Source of the DNA: Chryseobacterium formosum
GTDB lineage: Bacteria; Bacteroidota; Bacteroidia; Flavobacteriales; Weeksellaceae
Direction: 5' to 3'
DNA: 64,000 bases
Assembly: GCF_026460885.1 (NCBI RefSeq)
Contig: NZ_JAOVZW010000001.1
Span: forward strand, 496,001 to 560,000
Position numbers and translations under genes: made by a program. Shown here one piece after another: positions 15,478 through 24,592 of the stretch; positions within the stretch are counted from its first letter, which is position 1, and each line of letters begins with the position of its first letter. The notes below the pieces were generated by a model. The model saw nothing but the letters and a program-made list of their open reading frames with translations, did not search any database and was not told where the DNA came from.

Positions 15478-16824
15478 TTAAAATTTATTGGTAATAATTT
15501 TAAATATGTCTGCTCCAAAAATCAGTAACATTAAGCCTAACAGGAAGATAACTCCAACCATTTGTGCGTTTTCTAAAACTTTTTGCGGGACAGGTTTTCC
15601 TACGATCATTTCATATAATGTGAAAATAACGTGACCTCCATCTAATCCGGGAATAGGAATTAAGTTTAAGAATGCTAACCAAACCGAAAACATTGCCGTA
15701 AAACTCCAGAAAGCAGTCCAGTCTATAGATACACTTCCGTCTTGAGCTTTGTCAACTGGCATGTTTTTAATGATAGCTAAAGGACCGCCAACTTTTTTAT
15801 ACCCCTGAACTTTTGAGTTGAAGATGAGTTTAAATTGCTTAATCTGGTAAGTTAAACTTTCAATTGTCAAAGTGAATCCTCTTTTTATAGATCCTCCAAA
15901 ATTATAGTCAATATGATTATTAAACTTATCAAGTTGTTTAGTAGCATTAATTCCGATAGCTCCTTCTTTAGAGACAGGCATTTTTAAATCTAAAATTTCA
16001 GCATTTCTGGAAACTTTCAGATCAATTGTTTTCCCGGCAAAAGGAACTACAATGGGTCTTACCTCATCAAAAAAAGTGATTGGTTTATTATTAACAGCAA
16101 GAATTTTGTCTCCAACTTTTAAACCTGCGTCAGATGCTTCTTTGAAAGCTATAGTGTCAATTACAGGAATTAGTCTCGGTGTTAAAAATGATTTTGGTTC
16201 AGGATCGTTGAATGCCAAAGCTTTTCCGTCGTCATTTGTGTGGAAAGTAACTTCCTTTCCGCCTCTTTCAACCGTGATTTCGTCACTTAATAAGATATCG
16301 AGAGCAAGTTTTTTAAAGTCTTTCTGAGTTTTTCCGTCAACTTTTAAAATTTTATCACCATCCTGGAAGCCCATTTTCTTTGCTGCTTCTGTATAATGAA
16401 GTGGAGTAGTCATTCTTTCAGCCTCAAAAATGTTTTCGCCATTGTTTCCAATAAGGCATGAGTAAATTAACCAAGCCAAAAAGAAGTTCACAGTAACACC
16501 ACCCAACATGATAATCAATCTTTGCCAAGCCGGTTTAGCTCTAAATTCCCAAGGTTGTGCAGGTTGTTTTAATTGTTCGGTATCCATGCTTTCGTCAACC
16601 ATTCCGGCAATTTTCACATAACCTCCGAAAGGAAGCCATCCGATACCATATTCGGTTTCGCCAATCTTCTTTTTAACTAAAGAAAAATAAGGGTCGAAAA
16701 AGAGATAAAATTTTTCTACTTTGGTTTTGAAATATTTTGCGGGTAAGAAATGCCCAAGCTCGTGAAGAATTACTAAGATAGAGATGCTCAATATAAATTG
16801 AAAGATCTTGATTGCTAATTCCAT
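15478..16824 (-). CDS. rseP: RseP site-2 zinc protease
   Basis: RseP is an intramembrane zinc protease that cuts anti-sigma factors and cleared signal peptides in the inner membrane. The 448-residue protein has the catalytic HELGH at residues 21-25 in the first membrane helix, a PDZ-containing middle part (GLKVGDKILAVNNKPIT), and the distal NLIPIPGLDGGH motif that supplies the third metal ligand, followed by the last membrane helices. Length and topology match the family. It appears monocistronic. The anti-sigma substrate is not in the window. Confidence 0.95.
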   Translation of the reverse strand: MELAIKIFQFILSISILVILHELGHFLPAKYFKTKVEKFYLFFDPYFSLVKKKIGETEYGIGWLPFGGYVKIAGMVDESMDTEQLKQPAQPWEFRAKPAWQRLIIMLGGVTVNFFLAWLIYSCLIGNNGENIFEAERMTTPLHYTEAAKKMGFQDGDKILKVDGKTQKDFKKLALDILLSDEITVERGGKEVTFHTNDDGKALAFNDPEPKSFLTPRLIPVIDTIAFKEASDAGLKVGDKILAVNNKPITFFDEVRPIVVPFAGKTIDLKVSRNAEILDLKMPVSKEGAIGINATKQLDKFNNHIDYNFGGSIKRGFTLTIESLTYQIKQFKLIFNSKVQGYKKVGGPLAIIKNMPVDKAQDGSVSIDWTAFWSFTAMFSVWLAFLNLIPIPGLDGGHVIFTLYEMIVGKPVPQKVLENAQMVGVIFLLGLMLLIFGADIFKIITNKF

Positions 16825-16879
16825 TAATTGTTTTTAGATTATAATTTGCAAAGGTAACAATTATCAAAAGGATGCCAAA

Positions 16880-16908
16880 TAAAAAAGCTCCTCTAAATGA
16901 GAAGCTTT
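16880..16908 (-). terminator. Terminator of the small barrel protein gene
   Basis: Minus-strand AAAGCTTCTC pairs with GAGGAGCTTT (one G-U pair) across a short loop and is followed by a T run. It lies 22 bases past the stop at 16930. Confidence 0.7.
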
Positions 16909-16929
16909 GTCATATATTGTGACAGGTTT

Positions 16930-17367
16930 TTAGAAATTGAAAGAAACGCCTAAACTTCCGTTGTTCCCAACTTCTGCGAAAACTCCGAATTTATCGGTAA
17001 AGAAATATCTTGCGCCAATGTGAGCTCCAATTCCGAAATCTCTTCCTAAAACTCCCAAATCAACACCCGGATAAATATCTAATTGCTCAGGTAATTCTAA
17101 GGCTTCTCTTAAATGAAAATTCACTCGACCGAAAATAAAAACTCTGTTGTCTTTATTGTTGTCTTTATAATTTTCAAAATAAGCATTTCCTCCGGCTCCA
17201 ACTGAGATTAGTTGATTTAAACCGTAATCATAAGTTGCAGAAATTCCTGTTCCGTATCCCCATGCATTAAGTCCCAAGTTGACTTTTTGATCTCCTTTTC
17301 CGGTGTAGGCTTGTGCACTGACTGTCGCTCCGATGAAAATCATCAACATAAAAACCAATTTCTTCAT
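16930..17367 (-). CDS. Small outer-membrane beta-barrel protein
   Basis: A 145-residue exported protein, probably a small outer-membrane barrel. I set the start at 17367 (MKKLVFMLMIFIGATVSAQ), which yields a clean signal peptide; the longer frame to 17427 would cover the promoter. The mature part alternates glycine and aromatic residues (NLGLNAWGYGTGISATYDYG ... ISVGAGGNAYF ... FGVFAEVGNNGSLGVSFNF) and ends in phenylalanine, the usual signal for barrel assembly. It resembles the DUF6646 group of Flavobacteriia, though I am unsure of that label. Function unknown. Confidence 0.75.
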   Translation of the reverse strand: MKKLVFMLMIFIGATVSAQAYTGKGDQKVNLGLNAWGYGTGISATYDYGLNQLISVGAGGNAYFENYKDNNKDNRVFIFGRVNFHLREALELPEQLDIYPGVDLGVLGRDFGIGAHIGARYFFTDKFGVFAEVGNNGSLGVSFNF

Positions 17368-17406
17368 AGATTTTATTTTTAAATTATTACTAATGACAAT
17401 TTGCAG

Positions 17407-17414
17407 CAAATATA
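17407..17414 (-). promoter_or_regulatory. -7 element for the small barrel gene
   Basis: Minus-strand TATATTTG lies 39 bases before the start at 17367 and inside the longer open frame, which argues for the internal start. Confidence 0.5.
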
Positions 17415-17553
17415 AAACCGAAACCATTTAAAAACTGTAATTTTATACAAGTTATGAAATAGAAATGTGAAATCGCCATGTTTGTTTTTAAATCACTGAT
17501 GTAATTTTAAAAAGGCGATTCCATACAGCAATTAAAAAAATAGAAATCAGCGT

Positions 17554-18306
17554 ATGAAAATTATAGGATTAAATCAGGATATTGTCTGGAAAGATAAAGC
17601 AAAAAACTTCGAACTGATTACGCAACAATTGGAAAATGAAAGCGCAGATCTTTTTCTTCTGCCCGAAATGTTTTCTACAGGATTTTGCATGGGTGCTGCT
17701 GAAGTTTCAGATAAAAATGAAGAATCTCTGGAGTTTTTAAAGCAAATATCAAAAGAAAAAAATGCGGCTTTTTGTGGAAGTGCTTCAGTTGAAGTTGATG
17801 GTCAATTTTTCAACAGAATGTATTTTGTAAAGCCAGATTCTGAAGTTGTTTATTATGATAAAAGGCATTTATTTTCTTTTTCGGGGGAAGATAAAGTTTA
17901 CATTCCCGGAAAACACAGAGTAATTGTTGAGTATAACGGAATTCGTTTTATGTTACAGGTTTGCTATGATTTAAGATTTCCTGTTTTTGCAAGAAATAAT
18001 GATGATTATGATGCAATTTTGTATGTTGCCAATTGGCCTGAAAAAAGAGTGGGAGCGTGGGAACATTTGCTGAAAGCGAGAGCTATTGAAAATCTTTCTT
18101 TTGTTTTTGGTTTAAACCGAATCGGAACTGATGGGAATGATTTGTTATATAAAGAAAGTTCGCATTGTTTTTTTGCTGACGGAAAAGAAATTTCAGAAAA
18201 AAATGAAAATCTTATTTCTGCGGAATTAGATATCAATGAGCTGAAAGATTTCAGGGAACATTTTCAGTTTTTGAATGACAGAGATAATTTTGAGATTAAA
18301 ATTTGA
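17554..18306 (+). CDS. Nitrilase-superfamily amidohydrolase (omega-amidase-like)
   Basis: A 250-residue cytoplasmic carbon-nitrogen hydrolase. The catalytic triad of the superfamily is visible: E38 in LLPEMFSTGF, K103 in YYDKRHLF, and the nucleophile C137 in LQVCYDLRFP. Sequence style (NQDIVWKDKAKN at the front, NWPEKRVGAWEHLLKARAIEN after the nucleophile) is closest to YafV/omega-amidase proteins, which hydrolyse alpha-ketoglutaramate or related metabolites. The substrate remains inferred. The gene is alone and converges on the thioredoxin gene, with a repeat hairpin between them. Confidence 0.88.
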   Translation: MKIIGLNQDIVWKDKAKNFELITQQLENESADLFLLPEMFSTGFCMGAAEVSDKNEESLEFLKQISKEKNAAFCGSASVEVDGQFFNRMYFVKPDSEVVYYDKRHLFSFSGEDKVYIPGKHRVIVEYNGIRFMLQVCYDLRFPVFARNNDDYDAILYVANWPEKRVGAWEHLLKARAIENLSFVFGLNRIGTDGNDLLYKESSHCFFADGKEISEKNENLISAELDINELKDFREHFQFLNDRDNFEIKI

Positions 18307-18336
18307 AGCTGAGATTGAGTTTTAGTAAAAAAAAAT

Positions 18337-18406
18337 CCCACAGATTTAACAGATTAATACAGATATTTATTCTCATTCATCTGTGGAAATCCGTGAAATC
18401 TGTGGG
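18337..18406. repeat. Dispersed-type intergenic inverted repeat (ACAGATT/AATCTGT family)
   Basis: CCCACAGATTT at 18337-18347 pairs with AAATCTGTGGG at 18396-18406; inside, further ACAGAT and ATCTGTGGAAATC pieces continue the dyad. I recall very similar ACAGATT-type repeats between genes in many flavobacterial genomes. Here it lies between two convergent genes and could serve as a terminator for both. Confidence 0.6.
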
Positions 18407-18436
18407 TGTAATTTATCTATTTTTTTTAATCTAAAT

Positions 18437-18736
18437 TTAAATGTACTGTTCCAAAAGTTGAGTCAAACGATTAACGTCATGAACTCCGCTTTCTTTGTAC
18501 AACAATTCTCCTCTTTTGAAAACTGCTAAAGTGGGAACTCCACGAACTCCATACTGAGAAGCAATCGCGGGATATTGGTCGATATCTATTTTTACAATTC
18601 TTGCACCTTCGCCAATTTTTTCTTTTACTGTCGTTAAAACCGATGACTGTACTTTGCAAGGTTGACACCATGTAGCGAAAAAGTCGATGAGTACAGGTCT
18701 TTCAGATTCTATTAATTCTTGAAATTTTTGTGACAT
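18437..18736 (-). CDS. Thioredoxin
   Basis: A 99-residue thioredoxin with the redox motif as FFATWCQPCK at residues 19-28 (a Q replaces the usual G of WCGPC) and the cis-proline loop GVRGVPTLAVF near 70. There is no signal peptide, so it is cytoplasmic. It starts 32 bases past the stop of the persulfide dioxygenase-rhodanese gene and is probably its partner, reducing rhodanese or polysulfide products. The WCQPC motif would shift the redox potential; this is known for other thioredoxin variants but not tested here. Confidence 0.92.
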   Translation of the reverse strand: MSQKFQELIESERPVLIDFFATWCQPCKVQSSVLTTVKEKIGEGARIVKIDIDQYPAIASQYGVRGVPTLAVFKRGELLYKESGVHDVNRLTQLLEQYI

Positions 18737-18768
18737 TGTTTTAATTTTTAATTGAAATGAGTGATTTC

Positions 18769-20178
18769 TTACAACGTTTTAGATTGGCAAACAAAATCCG
18801 AAACCGGAAGTTTTTCTGTTTTTTTTATTCCGTTAAAACCACCTTCGATTTCGGTGAAATTTCTGATTCCGTGTGAGTTAAGGATGCTTGCGGCAATCAT
18901 GCTTCTGTAACCTCCTGCGCAATGCAAAAAGAAATGTTCAGAATCATCAACTGTTGAAACCCAATCACTAATCGTGTCTAAAGGTCTGCTGTAAGCGTTG
19001 TCGATATGTTCGGCAGAATATTCTCCGAGTTTTCTTACGTCAATCACTTTAGAATTTTCATTAAACTGTTCAGCAAATTCAACTGGCGAAATCCTTTTCA
19101 CTTCATCGATTTCTTTTGTAGAATTTTTCCATGAATTAAATCCTCCTTTCAAATATCCCAAAACATTATCAAAACCAACTCTGCTTAATCTTGTGATTAC
19201 CTCCTCTTCAGTTCCTTCGTCAGAAACCAATAACAATGGGTGTTTTACGTCAACAATAAGACTTCCAACCCACGGTGCAAAATCTCCTTTCAAACCAATA
19301 TTAATAGAATTTGGAATAAAACCTTTGTGAAAATCTACAGGACCACGAGTGTCTAAAATCAAAGCTCCGGTTTCTTCTGCAAAACTTTCAAAATCTTCTA
19401 CGGAAACTGGGTTTAGACCTTTATCCATCACATCATCAAGGCTATCGTAACCGCCTTTGTTCATGGCAACGTTCATCCCGAAATATTTTGGTGGAGCTGT
19501 TAAACCATCCAAAACTTCTCTAATGAAAGATTCTTTATCTGGTTGATTGAGAGCGTAATTGGTCTTTCTTTGATTTCCAAGAATATCAACTGTTTCTTTC
19601 TGCATGTTTTTTCCGCAAGCCGAACCAGCTCCATGAGCCGGATAAACAGTAATGCTATCATCCAAAGGTAAAATTTTCGAATGAAGACTGTCATATAAAA
19701 TTCCGGCAAGATCTTCCTGAGTTACACTTCCTGCTTTTTGAGCTAAATCTGGTCTTCCAACATCTCCTAAAAATAAAGTGTCTCCCGTAAAAATAGCAGT
19801 TTCCACACCATTTTCGTCAATCAAAAGGTAAGTTGTGCTTTCCATAGTGTGACCTGGAGTGTGAAGTGCTTTTATTTTTACATTTCCGATTTCGAAAATC
19901 TGATTGTCTTCAGCAATAATTGCTTCAAATTCCGGTTGAGCGGTTGGTCCGTAAACAATCGGAGCATCGGTTTTTTTACTTAAATCCAAGTGTCCCGATA
20001 CAAAATCTGCGTGGAAGTGAGTTTCAAATATATATTTTAAGGTAACGTTGTCTTTTTCAAGGCGGTCCAGATAAGGTTTTACTTCTCTTAGCGGATCTAT
20101 AATTGCGGCTTCATTTTCCGATACGATATAATATGCGCCTTGTGCTAAACAGCCTGTATATATTTGCTCGACTTTCAT
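18769..20178 (-). CDS. Persulfide dioxygenase-rhodanese fusion (MBL fold)
   Basis: A 469-residue fusion of an ETHE1-like metallo-beta-lactamase domain (residues about 1-240) and two rhodanese domains (about 255-345 and 365-460). The metal site reads THFHADF (H54, H56, D58), then LHTPGHT and FTGDTLF, which keeps the mono-iron ligands of persulfide dioxygenases although the second HxD-H histidine is F59. The first rhodanese repeat lacks a catalytic cysteine (LLLVSDEGTEEE); the second has it in FLHCAGGYRSMIA. The enzyme should oxidise glutathione or other low-molecular-weight persulfides to sulfite and shuttle sulfane sulfur. It heads a unit with a thioredoxin. Cytoplasmic. Confidence 0.88.
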   Translation of the reverse strand: MKVEQIYTGCLAQGAYYIVSENEAAIIDPLREVKPYLDRLEKDNVTLKYIFETHFHADFVSGHLDLSKKTDAPIVYGPTAQPEFEAIIAEDNQIFEIGNVKIKALHTPGHTMESTTYLLIDENGVETAIFTGDTLFLGDVGRPDLAQKAGSVTQEDLAGILYDSLHSKILPLDDSITVYPAHGAGSACGKNMQKETVDILGNQRKTNYALNQPDKESFIREVLDGLTAPPKYFGMNVAMNKGGYDSLDDVMDKGLNPVSVEDFESFAEETGALILDTRGPVDFHKGFIPNSINIGLKGDFAPWVGSLIVDVKHPLLLVSDEGTEEEVITRLSRVGFDNVLGYLKGGFNSWKNSTKEIDEVKRISPVEFAEQFNENSKVIDVRKLGEYSAEHIDNAYSRPLDTISDWVSTVDDSEHFFLHCAGGYRSMIAASILNSHGIRNFTEIEGGFNGIKKTEKLPVSDFVCQSKTL

Positions 20179-20290
20179 CTTTGGGGTGAGAATTTTTTTG
20201 TTCTTTAATCTACAAAAATCGTATTTTATTTTTTAAAATCTGCTAAAATAAAATATCTGTTATGATAGAATAAATCTATAAAGTTTTTGT

Positions 20291-21346
20291 TTATTCTAAT
20301 TTATAAAAAATCTTATAAAAAATCTCGTTGGTATTTTCGGATATATCTTTATCAATTTTAAATTGAATGTAGCTTTCTTTTTGTGATTCACCTTCCGGAT
20401 AATCAATGACTGAATGGAATTTTTCGTAGATATGATTTTTCGTTCTTTTGTTATCGACAATATTGGTCATTTCAGTAAAATACTTTTCTGTTTCGGGAGA
20501 CATTTTCCAGTCGTTTTTATGAAGTTTATAAAACTCAATCATTTTTTCAATAGCATACACTTCAGAATCAATTTTCATATCACTGAAACCTGTAGAAACT
20601 TCTTTGGCATCTAAATTTTTCTTCAGCCATTCTATTTTAGATTGTGCAGCAACTATGGTTGCATTTGCCATCATTGAATCTCTTTTAACAACGGGAGAAA
20701 GCACAATGTCTGGAGCATTGTCAATTGGTAAAGGCTTTACTTTAGCAATATTGAGTACTTTAAAGTAGGTTTCCACTTTTTGTTTTAATTCTTGTAATTG
20801 CTCTTTTGTGATATCATCACTCGTGACTCTTATTTTAAATCTCCATCCACCACATTCATAAATGGCAAGTAGTGACTGTTTGTCTACATATTTTACACCT
20901 TTAAAGAAATCTGCTTGACCTAAAGAGTTGCTGAATATAGAATAAACGTAATTGACCTTTAGTTTTTCATTAGAAAGCTCTCCAAATGAAGGTTTAAGAT
21001 CAACTCCTGGTGAAGAGTTTTGGTTTAGGGCATATTCGTATGACAAAAATTCATCTCTCAGAAGATGGTTGTCAATTTCATTTTGCGGATAAATATATAT
21101 GGAAAGTACAGTTTTATTCTTTTTTGATTTTTGCTGAATATAGCTGATTCCCATGTTCTGATTTTTAGAATCGTAAGAACGCACTGTTTCTCTTGTAAAT
21201 CCTGCCCATAATACTGGGAAATTAGTTTTTGTCCATTGGTGTTTGTAATCATCTGTAACTTTCAGATCAACTGCCTTTTGTGTTTTTTGTGAAAAGAGAA
21301 TTGCTGACAAAAAACAAAAGAAAAAAAGTAGATTTTTTCTAAACAT
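20291..21346 (-). CDS. Hypothetical secreted protein
   Basis: A 351-residue protein that I do not recognise. A signal peptide (MFRKNLLFFFCFLSAILFSQ) sends it out of the cytoplasm. The mature part has no membrane segment and no cysteine-rich or catalytic motif that I can name; a stretch of predicted alternating strands (about 40-190) precedes a helical lysine-rich carboxyl half. It is a single gene, divergent from the HerA-like ATPase gene with 165 bases between the starts. Confidence 0.65.
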   Translation of the reverse strand: MFRKNLLFFFCFLSAILFSQKTQKAVDLKVTDDYKHQWTKTNFPVLWAGFTRETVRSYDSKNQNMGISYIQQKSKKNKTVLSIYIYPQNEIDNHLLRDEFLSYEYALNQNSSPGVDLKPSFGELSNEKLKVNYVYSIFSNSLGQADFFKGVKYVDKQSLLAIYECGGWRFKIRVTSDDITKEQLQELKQKVETYFKVLNIAKVKPLPIDNAPDIVLSPVVKRDSMMANATIVAAQSKIEWLKKNLDAKEVSTGFSDMKIDSEVYAIEKMIEFYKLHKNDWKMSPETEKYFTEMTNIVDNKRTKNHIYEKFHSVIDYPEGESQKESYIQFKIDKDISENTNEIFYKIFYKLE

Positions 21347-21511
21347 AATTAATATTTTTCTTGATGCTATATTTAGGATTTACTAAAAAACGCTATTTCT
21401 ATGCTAAATTAATCCATTTTAAGAAAGAAGCGCAAAAATTAATGCTACAAAATAATGAGACAACTAAAAACTTTTGTAAAAAACTTTATCTTTAGATGTT
21501 AAAAAAATCAA

Positions 21512-23038
21512 ATGGCAGACAAATCAAAATTTATTGAAGAACTTAGTACAAGATATACTCCAAAAGGAGAACATATTATATTAGGAAAAGGAATGTTGGA
21601 TGGTGAAGTTGTGACCGAGGTCAACGTTACGATTCCCTTAAAAACAATCAACCGCCACGGATTGATTGCCGGAGCCACCGGAACAGGAAAGACAAAAACA
21701 CTTCAGGTTTTTGCAGAACAACTTTCTCATAAAGGAATTCCATCTTTGGTTTTAGATATTAAAGGGGATTTTTCTGGAATTGCGGCGGAAGGGGAAATGA
21801 ATTCGATTATAGAAGAACGCTATGCTAAAACGCAGCTTCCTTACAATCCTCAAGCTTTTCCGGTTGAATTAATGAGTATTTCCGGTGGAAAAGGGGTGAA
21901 ATTACGTGCTACAGTTACAGAATTTGGACCTGTTTTATTAAGTAAAATTTTAGAATTAAATGATACTCAACAAAGTATCATGTCCATCGTTTTTAAATAT
22001 TGCGACGACAAAGGTTTGCCTTTAATTGATTTAAATGATTTAAAAAAAGTTTTACAATACGTAACAGATAATCCACAAGGTAAAGCTGAATTGTCAGCTA
22101 ATTACGGCTCAATCGCTCCAGCTTCGTTGGGTGCAATTTTAAGGTCGATTGTTGCTTTGGAACAGCAAGGAGCTGCTGATTTTTTCGGAGAATTTAGTTT
22201 TGATGTTCACGATTTGCTCGAAACGAGAGATGGAAAAGGCGTTGTCAATATTTTAAGAGTTTCAGATATTCAAAATAAACCGCAGCTTTTTTCAACATTT
22301 ATGCTTTCGCTTTTTGCTGAAATTTATATGACTTTCCCTGAAGAAGGCGACAGCGGAAAACCCAAATTGGTTCTATTCATTGATGAAGCCCATTTGATTT
22401 TTGATGAATCTTCAAAAGCGTTGATTTCACAAATTGAAACGATGGTAAAATTAATTCGTTCAAAAGAAGTAGGAATTTATTTTATCACTCAAATTCCTGG
22501 TGATGTTCCTGAAAATGTACTTTCGCAATTAGGTTTAAAAATTCAGCATGCGTTAAGAGGATTTACTGCAAAAGATAAAAAAGAGATTTCTAAAGCTGTT
22601 GAAAATTATCCGACTACGGAATTTTACAACGCTTCAGAATTAATTCAGAATTTGGGAATTGGTGAAGCTTTTGTAACGGCTTTGGATGAAAAAGGAATTC
22701 CGACTCCGCTTGTTCACACATATTTAATTTCTCCTGAATCCAGAATGGATGTTTTGAATGATGCTGAAGTTTCAGATTTAACTTCAAGATCTGCAATGGT
22801 TTCAAAATATGAAAAACCAATCGACAATGAATCTGCTTACGAAATTTTAGTAAAAAGAATGGAGCAAGCTGTCGAAAATTCTGCGCCAACGCAAAAAACA
22901 AAACCGGTAAAAGAGGAGCCGGGAATGTTTGAACAGGTTTTAAACAGCCGACAGGGAAGAACTTTTACCAATACTTTGTTGCGTGAAGGAGCTAAAGCAA
23001 TTTTAGGAATGCTAGGTTTGGGAGGAAGAAGAAGATAA
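21512..23038 (+). CDS. HerA-like ATPase, DUF853 family
   Basis: A 508-residue P-loop ATPase of the HerA/FtsK superfamily, family DUF853. Walker A is GATGTGKT near residue 53 and Walker B is LVLFIDEAHLIF near residue 289; the arginine-finger region follows in LGLKIQHALRGFTAKDKKEI. The family is widespread in Proteobacteria and Bacteroidota and is called helicase HerA-like, but a physiological role is not established. The carboxyl end (RQGRTFTNTLLREGAKAILGMLGLGGRRR) is basic and glycine-rich, as usual for the family. It is not next to a NurA nuclease, unlike archaeal HerA. The downstream gene encodes an exonuclease-like protein on the same strand 123 bases away. Confidence 0.88.
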   Translation: MADKSKFIEELSTRYTPKGEHIILGKGMLDGEVVTEVNVTIPLKTINRHGLIAGATGTGKTKTLQVFAEQLSHKGIPSLVLDIKGDFSGIAAEGEMNSIIEERYAKTQLPYNPQAFPVELMSISGGKGVKLRATVTEFGPVLLSKILELNDTQQSIMSIVFKYCDDKGLPLIDLNDLKKVLQYVTDNPQGKAELSANYGSIAPASLGAILRSIVALEQQGAADFFGEFSFDVHDLLETRDGKGVVNILRVSDIQNKPQLFSTFMLSLFAEIYMTFPEEGDSGKPKLVLFIDEAHLIFDESSKALISQIETMVKLIRSKEVGIYFITQIPGDVPENVLSQLGLKIQHALRGFTAKDKKEISKAVENYPTTEFYNASELIQNLGIGEAFVTALDEKGIPTPLVHTYLISPESRMDVLNDAEVSDLTSRSAMVSKYEKPIDNESAYEILVKRMEQAVENSAPTQKTKPVKEEPGMFEQVLNSRQGRTFTNTLLREGAKAILGMLGLGGRRR

Positions 23039-23161
23039 ATGTAAATGGATAGTTTTTGGATTCTTTAATGTAATTTCATTATTTTAGCAGAATTGCCTTT
23101 TCGCAAAATCATTTTATTGAAAGGTTTGGTTTTTGATTATAGAAGTTTAAGTTAGCATATA

Positions 23162-24385
23162 ATGTATTCAATTATAGATATAGAAAGCAATGGTGCAGGT
23201 TTTAGGAAAGAATGCATTATAGATATAGCCATTTTTAAATATGATGGTCATAAAATTGTAGACCAGTTTATTTCGCTTGTCAATCCGGAAAGTGATATTA
23301 CCCCTTTTGTTCAGAAATTAACGAATATTAGTCCGAAAATGGTGAAAACTGCTCCGAAATTTCATGAATTGGCAAAAAGAGTTGTTGAAATTACTGAAGG
23401 TACAACTTTGGTTGGTCACAATATCGATTTTGATTACAGAATGCTTCGCCAATCGTTTCAAAGGCTTGGTTATGATTTTAAAATCAATACTTTAGATACA
23501 ATTCCTTTAGCTAAAAAACTGATTCCGGATGAAGTAAGTTATTCTTTACAAAAATTGGTAAAATCTTTAGGAATTCCTATCATTAATGCGCACCGTGCAG
23601 AAGGTGATGCGAGAGCGACTTTAGAATTGTTTAAGCTTTTGGTTTCAAAAGACACTGAAAACGAGATTATTCAGAAGCAGCACGACGAAACGAATGCCAA
23701 GACTTACATTAATAAAATCAAGCTCTTAACTCAGGATTTGCCGAGCGACAGAGGGTTTGTTTATTTCCAGGACGGAAACGGAAAAATTATTTTTTCTGAC
23801 CACGCTCAGGATATCAATAAATTTTCAAAAAAGATTTTCAATTCCAAGACAAAAAAATGGGAACAGATTCAGAAGGATGTCGAGCAGATTCATTTTGAAC
23901 TGACCGGAAATGATATTATCGCAAAACTGATCCAAAATTCTAAGAACATCAGGAAAAAAGATATTTTGGCTTACGGACTGTATTTTAGAAATAATCATTA
24001 TTTAGTTGAAAAAACAAAGCTGAATAAGGTTGAAAAACCAATCCTCAAATTCAAATCTTACACTCAAGGAGCAAAAGCGATTACTTTTTTAGCTTCACAA
24101 CCTGAATTTGAGTTTGCAGAAGTTCTTCAAAGTAAAATTGATTTTAAAAAGAGAAACGAACTTTGGTTGGGTTCAGGCAGGAAATTAGGTGAAAAAATGT
24201 TTATCATCATTGAAAACGGAAAGGTAATTTCTTATGGTTTCTATGAACTTTTCACCCAAATTCAGACTTTAAGCAAATTATCAAAGCTAAAGGTCGACAC
24301 TTGTTATCAATCTGCGGATTTGATCAATGACCTTCAGATAGCTTTACTCAGAGGTGATTTTGAGACTTTGCCTTTGCCGAAATAA
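23162..24385 (+). CDS. DEDDh exonuclease with C-terminal degenerate GIY-YIG (UvrC-like) region
   Basis: A 407-residue protein with two parts. Residues 1-165 form a DnaQ-like 3'-5' exonuclease with all acidic ligands: D6/E8 in IIDIESNG, D in HNIDFDYRML, and H/D in HRAEGDARAT. Residues about 195-275 follow the layout of a UvrC/Cho GIY-YIG domain (LPSDRGFVYFQDGNGKIIFSDHAQDINKF ... IHFELTGNDIIAKLIQN), but the tyrosines and the arginine of a working nuclease are replaced. Fusions of an epsilon-like exonuclease with a UvrC-like domain are known in bacteria; here the second part looks like a binding or scaffold relic. It probably acts in DNA repair in the cytoplasm. Confidence 0.82.
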   Translation: MYSIIDIESNGAGFRKECIIDIAIFKYDGHKIVDQFISLVNPESDITPFVQKLTNISPKMVKTAPKFHELAKRVVEITEGTTLVGHNIDFDYRMLRQSFQRLGYDFKINTLDTIPLAKKLIPDEVSYSLQKLVKSLGIPIINAHRAEGDARATLELFKLLVSKDTENEIIQKQHDETNAKTYINKIKLLTQDLPSDRGFVYFQDGNGKIIFSDHAQDINKFSKKIFNSKTKKWEQIQKDVEQIHFELTGNDIIAKLIQNSKNIRKKDILAYGLYFRNNHYLVEKTKLNKVEKPILKFKSYTQGAKAITFLASQPEFEFAEVLQSKIDFKKRNELWLGSGRKLGEKMFIIIENGKVISYGFYELFTQIQTLSKLSKLKVDTCYQSADLINDLQIALLRGDFETLPLPK

Positions 24386-24460
24386 TTTATAATTTAGTAC
24401 ATCGGTTATATTTAATGAAAAGGGAAATGATTTTCGATTTCAAATTCTCAAAATAAATAG

Positions 24461-24468
24461 TACTTTTG
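24461..24468 (+). promoter_or_regulatory. -7 element of the lysA leader transcript
   Basis: TACTTTTG is a consensus -7 element, with TTTC 19 bases further up as a possible -33. Transcription from here would cover the mini-ORF at 24489 and the terminator at 24593 before lysA. Confidence 0.55.
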
Positions 24469-24488
24469 CAAAAGAATAAAAAATAGCA

Positions 24489-24560
24489 ATGCAGAATTTT
24501 AAACATAAACAAACCGGAAAGAAGGGAGCTGTAAAGTTTTCAAAGGTTTGGAATACCTAA
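24489..24560 (+). CDS. Lysine-rich 23-residue mini-ORF, candidate leader peptide of lysA
   Basis: The ATG at 24489 opens a 23-codon frame with six lysines (residues 5, 7, 11, 12, 16 and 19) that stops 32 bases before a strong hairpin terminator. It lies between a consensus promoter and lysA, which makes the last enzyme of lysine synthesis, so a lysine-sensing leader peptide is possible. Lysine is common in AT-rich genomes, so the count alone is weak. The alternative is a small conserved protein or an untranslated RNA. Confidence 0.4.
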   Translation: MQNFKHKQTGKKGAVKFSKVWNT

Positions 24561-24592
24561 AAGAGTTGTGTTGCATAAAAAATAATTGTAAT

